Assembly (NCBI GenBank): GCA_964504565.1
Contig: CAZDEY010000008.1
Span: forward strand, 1 to 64,000
Reading direction: 5' to 3'
Length of the DNA stretch: 64,000 nucleotides
Source: Cesiribacter sp964504565
GTDB taxonomy: Bacteria; Bacteroidota; Bacteroidia; Cytophagales; Cyclobacteriaceae
The number at the start of each line of letters is the position of its first letter. Positions within the stretch are counted from its first letter, which is position 1. The position numbers and the translations under genes are program-made. Positions 27,777-36,234 of this stretch are shown piece after piece. The notes beneath the pieces were generated by a model, which saw only the letters and a program-made list of their open reading frames with translations, made no database searches and was not told the origin of the DNA.

Positions 27777-28189
27777 AGATGAAAAAATTTTGCCTGTTTA
27801 TCAAAATTCCGTTTAATTTCTAAAAAAATAAACTCCTCAAAACCGGAATTATATATCTACAAAATACCTACGTGACCCAATGCAAATGGTTATTCAAATT
27901 TGCGGTTTCATCTACCTGAATTAAACTTTATATTATCTAACTGGCTCTAAAGGGGTTTTTCTGTTTTCATTAGCATACTTCTACCTGAAACTTTTTCTAC
28001 GCCAAATAATTAAGAGGCCCAATAGCTGTAGCTACCAATATGTGTTTATTAAATGATGATTAATTTTGAACAGATAAACAATTATAATTTTTCGCTTTGG
28101 CTTTTAGTTTGGTATAGGCATACTATCAGAAATTACATTATTCTTATACCAAGGCTACCTATCCATCCTTAATACTTTATATAGTATAA
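27777..28189. other. 413-nt intergenic region
   Basis: AT-rich spacer upstream of the glycan operon and downstream of the fructosamine-kinase gene. It contains an imperfect minus-strand promoter candidate (CAAA at 27883-27886 and CAAAATA at 27860-27866, read as TTTG and TATTTTG) and a small inverted repeat GCAAAT/ATTTGC at about 27882-27903. No ORF or RNA gene recognised. Confidence 0.5.
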
Positions 28190-29053
28190 TTAACCAAACT
28201 GTTTAACCACATCCATTACCCGCCCGTAATATGATGAGCCAAAAGCGTTCAGGTGGAATAGCAAGGGATAAAGGTTATACAAACCGGCCCGTTCTTCCCA
28301 CCCATTTTGTAGTGGATAAACCTCATTATAGGCTTGGTAAAAAACCGAGTTAAACCCGCCAAACAGTTGACTTAAGGCTATATCAAGCTCGCGGTGTCCG
28401 TAATACACGGCCGGATCGACCAGACAGGCCTGATCAGAAGCATATACATTACCACTCCATAAATCGCCATGGACTAAGGTTGGTTTTTCGGCCGGAAGTA
28501 ATTTGGCAAACCTGGCTCCAAGCTGCATAATTTTGTCGGTATCGGCTTTAGTTAGTTTGCCCGAGTTACTAGCTTGCTCTACCTGAGGAACAATTCTTTG
28601 GGTAAGAAAAAACTCCGGCCAACTAATACTCTGCCGGTTAAGCTGCACCGCACTACCAAAATAGTTATTATAGGCCAAACCATACTGTTGGGCAGTGTGG
28701 CTGTGCATTTGCGCCAATCCCCGGCCTAGCTCTTCCCAAAAGGTATTGGTTGACGGGTGAGGCTCCAGCCATTCTAAAATTAGGTAGGCAAAGCTAGCAT
28801 ACTGCCCCCAGCCTAATACCTCTGGGGTCTTTAGGCTCTTGGTCTTCGCCAGAAGTGCAAGGCCGCGCGCTTCCTTATCAAACATATCGGCCGCATGCTT
28901 GGCCCGGTTAGTTTTAACAAAGTAGCATCCTTCGTATGTAGTAACCTTATGAGCCTCGTTTATACTCCCACCGGCAACAACTTCAACCCTCTGAATAATT
29001 GCCTTATTCCCTAGGGCATTTTCCAGAATAACCTCAAAATCAGGCTTGAGCAT
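28190..29053 (-). CDS. fructosamine/ribulosamine-3-kinase family protein
   Basis: 287 residues. Kinase-like fold with GGSINEAHKV (nucleotide loop), VKTN (Lys), HGDLWSGNVY (catalytic loop) and DPAVYYGHRELDIA (metal loop), all typical of the FN3K family. Bacterial members phosphorylate ribulosamines or erythrulosamines on glycated proteins; the 3-phosphate then leaves spontaneously, repairing the lysine. The ATG overlaps the LMW phosphatase gene by 14 nt. That pairing suggests a joint role in protein deglycation. Confidence 0.9.
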   Translation of the reverse strand: MLKPDFEVILENALGNKAIIQRVEVVAGGSINEAHKVTTYEGCYFVKTNRAKHAADMFDKEARGLALLAKTKSLKTPEVLGWGQYASFAYLILEWLEPHPSTNTFWEELGRGLAQMHSHTAQQYGLAYNNYFGSAVQLNRQSISWPEFFLTQRIVPQVEQASNSGKLTKADTDKIMQLGARFAKLLPAEKPTLVHGDLWSGNVYASDQACLVDPAVYYGHRELDIALSQLFGGFNSVFYQAYNEVYPLQNGWEERAGLYNLYPLLFHLNAFGSSYYGRVMDVVKQFG

Positions 29054-29543
29054 CAGCTGCTAAGTGGTATTCCTGTATCAACTCGTTTAAAAATGTATTT
29101 AATGCAGCATCCAGCATATCATAAACCTTATCAAAGCCATCATCTCCTCCAAAATACGGATCTGGCACATCTTTAAGGGTTTCATCCGAATGATAACTCA
29201 GCATTAGTTTTAGTCGCTTCTGCGCTTCCGGGCTTTCCGCCAACAAGTTGAGGTCCGCCAGGTTATCGCTGTCCATAGCTACTATATAGTTGTATTCCTG
29301 AAAATGATTTCTGCTTGCTTGCTGGGCTTTGTGGGTAAAATTTATCCCGTTTTTCTTTAGGGTTGAAAGCGTACGCGGATCGGCATTCTCGCCTATGTGA
29401 TAAGCTCCGGTGCCAGCACTGGCAATTTCAAAATTATCGGCCAAGCCCTTATTATTTACCTTTTGCCTAAATAAAGCCTCAGCCATAGGCGAACGGCAAA
29501 TATTGCCTAAACAAACGAATAACACCTTGATTTTATGAGACAT
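29040..29543 (-). CDS. low-molecular-weight protein tyrosine phosphatase family
   Basis: 167 residues. The P-loop CLGNICRS has the catalytic Cys11 and Arg17 (C-x5-R); the general-acid loop DPYFGGDDGF is intact. The start is ATG 29543 rather than an in-frame TTG at 29549. Overlap with the FN3K-family gene is 14 nt. Family members dephosphorylate phosphotyrosine, but human LMW-PTP-A also removes phosphate from ribulosamine 5-phosphates, which would provide the substrate of the adjacent kinase. Confidence 0.92.
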   Translation of the reverse strand: MSHKIKVLFVCLGNICRSPMAEALFRQKVNNKGLADNFEIASAGTGAYHIGENADPRTLSTLKKNGINFTHKAQQASRNHFQEYNYIVAMDSDNLADLNLLAESPEAQKRLKLMLSYHSDETLKDVPDPYFGGDDGFDKVYDMLDAALNTFLNELIQEYHLAADAQA

Positions 29544-29701
29544 ACCCAATTATTTATCTGAGTTTCTATTCACTACCGAACTTTTTTAAAAAAATCTTTA
29601 AAAGTTTTATAGAACGGGGGTTACCTACCTACAAGTTCCGGTATATATAGGTACATAACACACCTATTCATACACCTGTTTAACATCTAGTAAGCATTAA
29701 G

Positions 29702-29734
29702 CCTCTCTTAAATTTAAGAGAGGTTTTGTTTTTC
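29702..29734 (+). terminator. orphan terminator upstream of the fur-family promoter
   Basis: CCTCTCTTAAATTTAAGAGAGG-type perfect 22-bp palindrome (29702-29723), then TTTTGTTTTT on the plus strand. No annotated plus-strand gene precedes it; the upstream neighbour runs the other way. It ends 18 nt before the -33 box of the next promoter. Confidence 0.75.
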
Positions 29735-29751
29735 TAGCTTTTTCCAATCCA

Positions 29752-29783
29752 TTTGCATTATCCTGAATAGCTCCCTACCTTTG
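29752..29783 (+). promoter_or_regulatory. Bacteroidota-type promoter of the Fur-family gene
   Basis: TTTG (29752-29755), 20-nt spacer, TACCTTTG (29776-29783). Both boxes are perfect. Transcription should start near 29788, giving a leader of about 40 nt that contains the operator at 29800-29816. Confidence 0.8.
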
Positions 29784-29799
29784 CAGGAAAATTTAGCAG

Positions 29800-29816
29800 A
29801 TAAGAATAATTCTTAT
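29800..29816. promoter_or_regulatory. Fur/PerR-type operator
   Basis: ATAAGAATAATTCTTAT is a perfect 8-1-8 palindrome, the geometry of Fur and PerR boxes. It lies just after the predicted transcription start and 10 nt before the ATG of the Fur-family gene, so autorepression is likely. Confidence 0.75.
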
Positions 29817-29826
29817 TTACGAAATA

Positions 29827-30276
29827 ATGCAAAAGCCCCAATTTCATGTAAAGAATATACTAAGCGAAGCCGGTTTAAAGGCTACGCCGCAGCGTATATT
29901 ACTGTACCGGGCGCTTAGCGAAAGCTCCTGCCACCCCTCGGCCGAAGATCTTTATTCAGAAGTAAACCCTCAATTGCCGGGCTTATCGTTAGCTACGGTA
30001 TACAGCACCTTGGAAACTTTTGTGAATTCCGGCCTGGCTACCAAAGTTCCGGTGGTTAAAGGTAAAATGCGGTACGACGCCCGGCTGGAGAATCACTTCC
30101 ACGCATATTGTACTAACACCAATGAAATTATTGATTTTGTCGATCCGGAACTTGAAAGCCTTATTCAGGATTACTTTAAGCGGAAATCGATTACAAACTT
30201 CACAATCAGTAAAATAAGCCTGCAATTGCGCGGTACTAAACCGCTGGGCGATCAGGAAATAAATTTTCTTAATTAA
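29827..30276 (+). CDS. Fur-family transcriptional regulator, PerR-like
   Basis: 149 residues. Winged-helix DNA-binding domain (about 1-80: ATPQRILLYRALSE, LSLATVYSTLETF) and a short dimerisation domain with the metal site HFHAYC. The structural-zinc cysteines normal in Fur/PerR are missing: the position after HFHAYC reads TNTNEI instead of CxxC, and there is no C-terminal CxxC. The gene has its own promoter with a perfect operator and is followed 32 nt later by a peroxiredoxin, which points to peroxide sensing (PerR-like) rather than iron uptake control. Confidence 0.9.
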   Translation: MQKPQFHVKNILSEAGLKATPQRILLYRALSESSCHPSAEDLYSEVNPQLPGLSLATVYSTLETFVNSGLATKVPVVKGKMRYDARLENHFHAYCTNTNEIIDFVDPELESLIQDYFKRKSITNFTISKISLQLRGTKPLGDQEINFLN

Positions 30277-30308
30277 TATATTTTTAAACCAGAAAATCCT
30301 AAACTAAA

Positions 30309-30938
30309 ATGGGTCTAATCGGAAAAAAAGCTCCGTTAATCAATGCTGCCGCCGTAATTAACGGCGAGGAAATTGTAGAGAACTTTTCACTTGACCAGTA
30401 TATCGGCAAGAAGCACGTAGTATTCTTCTTCTACCCAAAAGATTTTACTTTTGTTTGCCCTACTGAAATCCACGCTTTCCAAGAGAAACTAGCTGAGTTT
30501 GAGAAGCGCGACGTAGCCGTTGTAGGTTGCTCTTGCGACACAGAAGAAACTCACTTGGCTTGGCTAAGCGTAAACAAAGATAAAGGTGGAATTGAAGGGG
30601 TTACTTACCCGTTAGTTGCCGACCCAAGCCGCACCATTGCCCATAACTTTGGCGTATTGGCCGGCGATTGGAACTACGACGAAGACGGTCAGCTAACGTT
30701 TGAAGGTATACCGGTAGCCTACCGCGGAACCTTCCTGATTGACAAAGACGGAAACGTTCGCCACAGCACCATTAATGACTTGCCCCTGGGCCGCAATATC
30801 GACGAAATGATTCGTTTGGTAGATGCGCTTAAGCACGTTGAGAAGCACGGTGAAGTTTGCCCGGCTAACTGGGAAGAAGGCAAAGAAGCTATGCAAGCCA
30901 CTCGCGATGGGGTAGCTAATTACCTGTCAAAGAACTAA
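30309..30938 (+). CDS. typical 2-Cys peroxiredoxin (AhpC/Prx1 type)
   Basis: 209 residues. Reduces hydrogen peroxide and organic peroxides. Peroxidatic Cys50 is in FVCPTE and resolving Cys184 in EVCPANW; the GGIEGVTYPLVADP and YRGTFLIDKDG blocks are intact. No signal peptide. It follows the Fur-family gene by 32 nt without a terminator, so both should respond to the operator at 29800-29816. A strong terminator follows at 30956-30984. Confidence 0.95.
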   Translation: MGLIGKKAPLINAAAVINGEEIVENFSLDQYIGKKHVVFFFYPKDFTFVCPTEIHAFQEKLAEFEKRDVAVVGCSCDTEETHLAWLSVNKDKGGIEGVTYPLVADPSRTIAHNFGVLAGDWNYDEDGQLTFEGIPVAYRGTFLIDKDGNVRHSTINDLPLGRNIDEMIRLVDALKHVEKHGEVCPANWEEGKEAMQATRDGVANYLSKN

Positions 30939-30955
30939 ACTAATTTTGTTTGTAC

Positions 30956-30984
30956 GGAAAGCCCGCCTTAGTGCGGGCTTTTTT
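30956..30984 (+). terminator. intrinsic terminator after peroxiredoxin
   Basis: AAAGCCCGC pairs with GCGGGCTTT around CTTAGT, followed by TTTTATT. It ends 8 nt before the first plausible start codon of the Kdo transferase gene. Confidence 0.9.
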
Positions 30985-30991
30985 ATTACTT

Positions 30992-32269
30992 TTGGGCGTG
31001 TTCTGGCAAAAACTGGCATATAAAATTGGAACCTCGGCTTACCGCTACGGTATTAAGGCTGCCGCGCCCTGGAATGCCAAAGCCCGTAAAATGGAGCATG
31101 GTCGCCGCGATTGGCCAAGCCGTTTGCAGCAAGCTTGGCAAAGCCCGGAGCCCGGCCATAAAACCCTCTGGATGCACTGCGCCAGCCTGGGTGAATTTGA
31201 GCAGGGCCGGCCGGTTATTGAAGCTTACAAGGCTCAATTTCCTGACCATAATATACTGCTAACCTTCTTTAGCCCCTCCGGCTACGAAATCAGAAAAGAT
31301 TACCCGCTGGCCAGTTTAGTAACCTACCTGCCCTACGATAGCCCGGACAACGCCCGGCAATTTCTTGATATTATTCAGCCTGACCTGGCTATTTTTGTTA
31401 AGTACGAGTTTTGGGCTCATTACCTTACTGAACTCCAAAAAAGGGATATTCCAAGTCTGCTGATCTCAGCCATTTTTAGAGCGGAACAGATTTTTTTTAA
31501 GCCGTACGGCGGATACTTCCGCAGCCTACTGGTTAGCTACGACAAAATTTTTGTACAGAATGAAAACTCGGCTAAGTTGCTGGCTCAGGTTAACCATCAA
31601 AACACGGTAGTAGCCGGCGATACCCGTTTTGACCGAGTTATTGAGATAGCCCGAAACCCAAAAGATCTGCCGGAGATAAAAAGTTTTGTAAATGATAAAC
31701 CGACTTTAGTTATCGGTAGTAGTTGGCCGCAAGATATTGATGTGTTGCTTCCGCTGATTAAAAAGTACAACCAACAATTTAAATTTATTGTTGCCCCGCA
31801 CGAGATAGACGCGACTTCGGTAAACGAACTGGAGAATCAGCTAGCGCAAATAAAATCAGTACGCTATACCCAACTCAGCTCTGCCTCTAATCCATCGGCT
31901 TCAGTACTGATAGTTGATACTATAGGTATGCTTTCCAGCCTGTACCAGTACGCTAGCTGGGCCTATATTGGCGGCAGTTTTGGTAAAGGGCTGCATAATA
32001 CGCTAGAAGCAGCAGTTTGGGGCGTTCCTATTTTCTTCGGTAGTAAAAATTACCAAAAATTTGCCGAAGCCAAAGGGTTGATAAATGCCGGCGCGGCCTA
32101 CCCGGTAACTAACTCGCAGGAGCTACTACAAGTATTTGAGAATCTTTCAATTGATAGTGCTAACTACCGGAAGGCCGGCCAAGCTAGCAAAAAGTATGTT
32201 GAACAAGGAGCCGGGGCTACGGGTATGATTATACAGTACATTAAAAACCTATATGAGCGAAGCGAGTAA
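30992..32269 (+). CDS. waaA: 3-deoxy-D-manno-octulosonic acid (Kdo) transferase
   Basis: About 425 residues, GT30 GT-B enzyme that adds Kdo to lipid A precursor at the inner membrane. Visible family blocks: WMHCASLGEFEQGRPVIE, LTFFSPSGYE, GSSWPQD and a C-terminal GGSFGKGLHNTLEAA. No ATG occurs before the family's conserved N-terminus; TTG 30992 or GTG 30998 are the likely starts, both just behind the peroxiredoxin terminator. The gene overlaps rsgA by 17 nt. Identity is firm, the 5' end is not. Confidence 0.9.
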   Translation: MGVFWQKLAYKIGTSAYRYGIKAAAPWNAKARKMEHGRRDWPSRLQQAWQSPEPGHKTLWMHCASLGEFEQGRPVIEAYKAQFPDHNILLTFFSPSGYEIRKDYPLASLVTYLPYDSPDNARQFLDIIQPDLAIFVKYEFWAHYLTELQKRDIPSLLISAIFRAEQIFFKPYGGYFRSLLVSYDKIFVQNENSAKLLAQVNHQNTVVAGDTRFDRVIEIARNPKDLPEIKSFVNDKPTLVIGSSWPQDIDVLLPLIKKYNQQFKFIVAPHEIDATSVNELENQLAQIKSVRYTQLSSASNPSASVLIVDTIGMLSSLYQYASWAYIGGSFGKGLHNTLEAAVWGVPIFFGSKNYQKFAEAKGLINAGAAYPVTNSQELLQVFENLSIDSANYRKAGQASKKYVEQGAGATGMIIQYIKNLYERSE

Positions 32270-33188
32270 CAAACGCGCCCGAGTAATAAAATCGACCGGC
32301 TCATGGTATACGGTGGAAGATGAAAACGGAAAAATCTGGCAGTGTAGGCTGCGCGGCAAATTCAAGATTAAAAACCTTAAAGTAACCAACCCTATTGCGG
32401 TGGGCGATTGGGTACATCTGGAACCTGAAGATGACGAACGGGCCATTATTACCGAAATTGAGGAACGGCATAATTATATAATCCGCAAAAGCAGCCGTAA
32501 CCAGCACCAGGGGCATATAATAGCCGCCAATATCGATCAGGCTGTTTTAATTGCCACCCTGAAAATGCCCCGGACCTCGCTAGGTTTTATTGATAGATTT
32601 CTGGTAACTGCCGAAGCTTATCGTATACCAGCCGCTATAATTATAAATAAACGTGACCTACTACAGGAGAAAGGCGTACAGTTCGCCGAGCAGTTATTTA
32701 AAATCTATGAACCCTTAGGCTACAAGTGCCGGCTGGTATCGGCCCACTCCGAGGAAGATATACGCTTACTACAACAATTTTTCCAGGGAAAGCTAAGTGT
32801 ACTGAGTGGCCATAGCGGTGTTGGTAAAAGTACCTTATTAAACAATCTATACCCTGAGGCCCGACAAAAAACCAATGAGGTAAGTACTTTTGCTAATAAG
32901 GGTACCCACACCACCACCTTTGCTGAGATGTTTCGGCTAAATTCCAGCACCTATATTATTGATACCCCGGGCATTAAGGAATTGGCATTGCAGGAAATGG
33001 AAGAAGACCCGCTGGATCATTATTTTCCGGAGATGAGGGAGTTGCTAGGTGAGTGCCGTTTTAATAATTGCAGCCATACCCACGAACCGGGTTGCGCGGT
33101 AATAAATGCGGTTGAGGAAGCCAAAATTGCATTTTCCCGCTACGAAAGCTACCTCAGTATGCTTCAGGGAGAAGAATCTCACCGGTAA
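32253..33188 (+). CDS. rsgA: ribosome small subunit-dependent GTPase RsgA
   Basis: 311 residues. 30S maturation GTPase. OB-fold at the N-terminus (about 15-85), then a circularly permuted GTPase: G4 NKRD comes before G1 SGHSGVGKSTLLN and G3 DTPGIKE. The C-terminal zinc site is visible as CRFNNCSHTHEPGC. The start overlaps the end of waaA by 17 nt, indicating coupling. No terminator was found directly behind it. Confidence 0.95.
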   Translation: MSEASNKRARVIKSTGSWYTVEDENGKIWQCRLRGKFKIKNLKVTNPIAVGDWVHLEPEDDERAIITEIEERHNYIIRKSSRNQHQGHIIAANIDQAVLIATLKMPRTSLGFIDRFLVTAEAYRIPAAIIINKRDLLQEKGVQFAEQLFKIYEPLGYKCRLVSAHSEEDIRLLQQFFQGKLSVLSGHSGVGKSTLLNNLYPEARQKTNEVSTFANKGTHTTTFAEMFRLNSSTYIIDTPGIKELALQEMEEDPLDHYFPEMRELLGECRFNNCSHTHEPGCAVINAVEEAKIAFSRYESYLSMLQGEESHR

Positions 33189-33288
33189 AACGTAGCTATC
33201 CCGTTAGAACTTAGCTGGTTCAAAGCCGTATTTTACAATATAAACATTAAAACCGTATTGTACATAGCCAATTTTACATTTTTTCAAC

Positions 33289-35265
33289 ATGAATTTTCAA
33301 CCTATACTTTTTAGACCTAAACCGGTTAGGTTTACGGTTATAATTACTCTACTAGTTAGTCTAATCTGCTTTACTTTTCAAGCCGAGGCCGGAAGCCGAA
33401 GGTTAGTTAACAAGGGTACCAACGGCGCCCCATTTGGATACTACGAGTATTTGCCGAGTGGTTACAGCGCCTCGGGCAGCGGGCACCCCGTAATTTTATA
33501 CCTGCACGGTGCCGGCGAGTTCGGAAACGGTACTAGCGAGCTTTCCAAAATGAAACAACGTGGTATACCTAAACTTTTAGAGGCAGGTAAAGAATTGCCA
33601 TTTATAGTATTAGCCCCTCAGAGTCCGTCTTGGTGGAGTTATAATAATCCATCGGTATTCTTAGACTGGCTTAAAACCAAATATAACATTGACCCCAGCC
33701 GTGTTTACTTGACCGGTATAAGTATTGGCGGTACTGAAACCTGGAAGTTGGGTATTAGCAAGGCTGATGAATTTGCGGCAATTTTACCTCTAGGCGGTAA
33801 GCCGGCCAGTTCGTTAGATTACTGCCAACTGACCAATACGCCAACTTGGGCCCTTCACGGCGAAAAAGACCATATTTATAAACCTTCGTACACCCGCGAT
33901 GCTATTACCAAACTAAATTCTTGTCGCCCGGCCCCCTCACCGGCGGCTAAATTTACCCAATACGCCGGAGTAGGCCACGATGATCTTTGGGACTACGTTT
34001 ATACCGGCAGCAAAGGCGATGATGTATACAGTTGGTTTTTAAACTATAAGCTTGACGATAATAATAACCCGCCATCTAATAGAGCCCCTACCGCTTATGC
34101 CGGTGAAGACAAAACAACTACTTTGCCAAATAACAGTTTAAAGCTAACCGGCACCGGCACTGATAGCGACGGAAATATTACAGCTTATCAATGGAAAAAG
34201 ACCTACGGACCAAGCGTAAGAATGAGCGGAGAGGCTACTTCCACCCTATCCCTTACCAAGCTGGTAGAAGGCAACTACACCTTCTCATTTACAGTTACTG
34301 ATAATGGAGGTTTAAATGATACCGACTATGTAGTGGTAAGAGTTAGACCTCAAGACGATGACGATGATAATGACGACGACGATGATGATAATGATGACAA
34401 CGACGATGATGACGATGACGTCTCTTCTCCAACTAACTATATAGTAAAAGTAAACTTTAATAGAGATAGCCCAACCTCAAACAACGAGTGGAATAACTTG
34501 AACTCCACTACAGAAGCAGGAAAATCATTTAGGTTAAATTACACTGACAAAAAATCTTCCGGAATACGCCTTCACTTACTAACCACCTGGGGCTATAGTA
34601 ACAATAAAGCCGGTGAACACAATATGGGCATGACTTCCGGCCTATACCCTAGCGATGTGGTGAAGCACGGTTTCTGGACAGCCAAAACCACTGATGAAAC
34701 ACTAAAACTTACCGGCCTTAAAACTGATGGTACCTATGCGCTTACGTTTTTTGCTAGTAGAAATGGTGGTGGTGACCGAACAACAATTTACTCAGTAAAC
34801 GGTAAGCAAGGCTCACTTAATGCTTCCTATAACAGAAACAATACCGTAACCCTTAGTAACCTTTCGGCTAATAATAAGGGGGAATTGATAATAATTGTGC
34901 GGAAGGCTAGTAGTGCTAGTTTCGGATATCTTAACGCTATGGTTATAACGTATACCGGTAATTCCAACTCTCGTGTAGCGAATACCAGTGCTGAAATTGC
35001 TGAGCAGACTCAGCCAAGCCAAGAGCAACCTACCCGTATAGCGTACAATCAGCAAAAGTTAAGCGTATTTAATAGTGAAGATGAACACGCTACTTCAATA
35101 ATTGCAGTTGATTTAGCCGGGAACAGCTATACGTTAAGCCCGCAGGTTACAGATGGTGAATTGAGTGAGTTTAACGCTGCCAGCTTACCTTCCGGAGTGT
35201 ATACCGCAATTATTAAAACCAATAAGAACCGGGTTAAGAAAGTTCGATTCTTAAAAGGTGATTAG
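33289..35265 (+). CDS. secreted esterase with PKD domain and T9SS type A sorting signal
   Basis: 658 residues. Signal peptide to about EAEA (34), then an alpha/beta-hydrolase of the PHB-depolymerase/LpqC type with Ser145 (GISIGG), Asp194 (HGEKD) and His230 (GVGHDD). A PKD domain (about 265-353) is followed by a run of Asp and Asn (356-377), a beta-rich domain of unknown type (about 384-560) and a T9SS type A C-terminal domain ending LPSGVYTAIIKTNKNR. It should be exported and anchored or released by T9SS. It may remove ester groups from plant or microbial polysaccharides; the substrate is not known. Confidence 0.88.
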   Translation: MNFQPILFRPKPVRFTVIITLLVSLICFTFQAEAGSRRLVNKGTNGAPFGYYEYLPSGYSASGSGHPVILYLHGAGEFGNGTSELSKMKQRGIPKLLEAGKELPFIVLAPQSPSWWSYNNPSVFLDWLKTKYNIDPSRVYLTGISIGGTETWKLGISKADEFAAILPLGGKPASSLDYCQLTNTPTWALHGEKDHIYKPSYTRDAITKLNSCRPAPSPAAKFTQYAGVGHDDLWDYVYTGSKGDDVYSWFLNYKLDDNNNPPSNRAPTAYAGEDKTTTLPNNSLKLTGTGTDSDGNITAYQWKKTYGPSVRMSGEATSTLSLTKLVEGNYTFSFTVTDNGGLNDTDYVVVRVRPQDDDDDNDDDDDDNDDNDDDDDDVSSPTNYIVKVNFNRDSPTSNNEWNNLNSTTEAGKSFRLNYTDKKSSGIRLHLLTTWGYSNNKAGEHNMGMTSGLYPSDVVKHGFWTAKTTDETLKLTGLKTDGTYALTFFASRNGGGDRTTIYSVNGKQGSLNASYNRNNTVTLSNLSANNKGELIIIVRKASSASFGYLNAMVITYTGNSNSRVANTSAEIAEQTQPSQEQPTRIAYNQQKLSVFNSEDEHATSIIAVDLAGNSYTLSPQVTDGELSEFNAASLPSGVYTAIIKTNKNRVKKVRFLKGD

Positions 35266-35286
35266 GGATTGCATACCATGCAAGAT

Positions 35287-35320
35287 AGAGGGCGGCTCAA
35301 CTTATGAGCTTGCCCTTTTT
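35287..35320 (+). terminator. terminator after secreted esterase
   Basis: Imperfect stem (AGGGC-GCTCA with TGAGC-GCCCT, internal mismatches) followed by TTTTTATTA. It overlaps the last codons of the convergent GT2 gene. Confidence 0.7.
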
Positions 35321-36216
35321 ATTAGTAGGCGGTATAGCCAGTCAATCGGGCGGGGCCATACCTCCCGCTTCAATACCCAAAATTTATAGGCTAAAGCCGG
35401 ATGCCCGTGTCGTATAGCTTGCCGCAATTCGTAACCCAGGCGCCGGCCTAAGGCTTTAATTTCCCGCTTGTTCCGGTTTAGCTGTTGAGCTTTCAGGCAT
35501 ACCCTGTAGGTAGTTTCCAGTTGTTTACTGCCTGGCCTATACTGCTGCGCCGACCAGCCGGTATTAAGTTTTCGTTTCTCAACTAAAATTTTAGGGTTGT
35601 AGGCAAATTTACCAATTCTGGCGGCCCGTACCCAAAAATCAAAATCTTCGTACGCCAGGCTTTCATCGTAACCGCCCAACTCTTCCAGAATGCTGCGGCG
35701 CATAAACATACTGGGAACGCATATAAAGTAGCGAGCGAGTACCTCAGCGTATACATCGCCTTGCGGTACAGCTTCAATTAGTTCGCCAGTCTTATTTCGG
35801 ATATAATGAGTTCTGAGCCGGTCGCCGTCTTCATTAATAATCCAACCGTCAGAAAATTCCATGACCCACTCCGGACCCCTCGCCTCTAAAGTTTTTACGC
35901 CTTCGGCTATTCTGTGCGGCAGCAAAACATCGTCGGCAGCTAGATCAATAATATATTTTCCCGAACTTTTTCTGAACCCAATATTAAAGGCCGAACAGTT
36001 GCCTACGTTCTTATTTAGAGGAATAAATTGAATAGCCTTACTTTTACTGCTTAGCCAGCTTCTAATTTCGGAGGTGCTATTATCGGTACTGGCGTCATCC
36101 ACTATAATTAATTCTACATTACCATAAACCTGGTTTAATATCGAATTTAGGGCCTCCTGCACGTAAGAAGCCTGGTTATAACACAAACATATAACTGACA
36201 CCAGCGGCTGATCCAT
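35302..36216 (-). CDS. GT2 glycosyltransferase
   Basis: 304 residues, GT-A fold. VSVICLCYNQASYVQEAL, VDDASTDNS and the metal-binding LAADDVLLP are seen; the acceptor region contains EDFDFWVRAAR, the EDxxxxxR-like block common in O-antigen and capsule transferases. No membrane helices. It stands alone between convergent and divergent neighbours, so no pathway is implied by context. Confidence 0.9.
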   Translation of the reverse strand: MDQPLVSVICLCYNQASYVQEALNSILNQVYGNVELIIVDDASTDNSTSEIRSWLSSKSKAIQFIPLNKNVGNCSAFNIGFRKSSGKYIIDLAADDVLLPHRIAEGVKTLEARGPEWVMEFSDGWIINEDGDRLRTHYIRNKTGELIEAVPQGDVYAEVLARYFICVPSMFMRRSILEELGGYDESLAYEDFDFWVRAARIGKFAYNPKILVEKRKLNTGWSAQQYRPGSKQLETTYRVCLKAQQLNRNKREIKALGRRLGYELRQAIRHGHPALAYKFWVLKREVWPRPIDWLYRLLIKRASS

Positions 36217-36234
36217 TATTCAAAATTCAATTAT

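Noticed and set aside
28100..28180. Inverted repeat TTGGTAT/ATACCAA behind the fructosamine-kinase gene as a terminator
   Set aside because: The loop is over 30 nt long and no U-tract follows on the minus strand.
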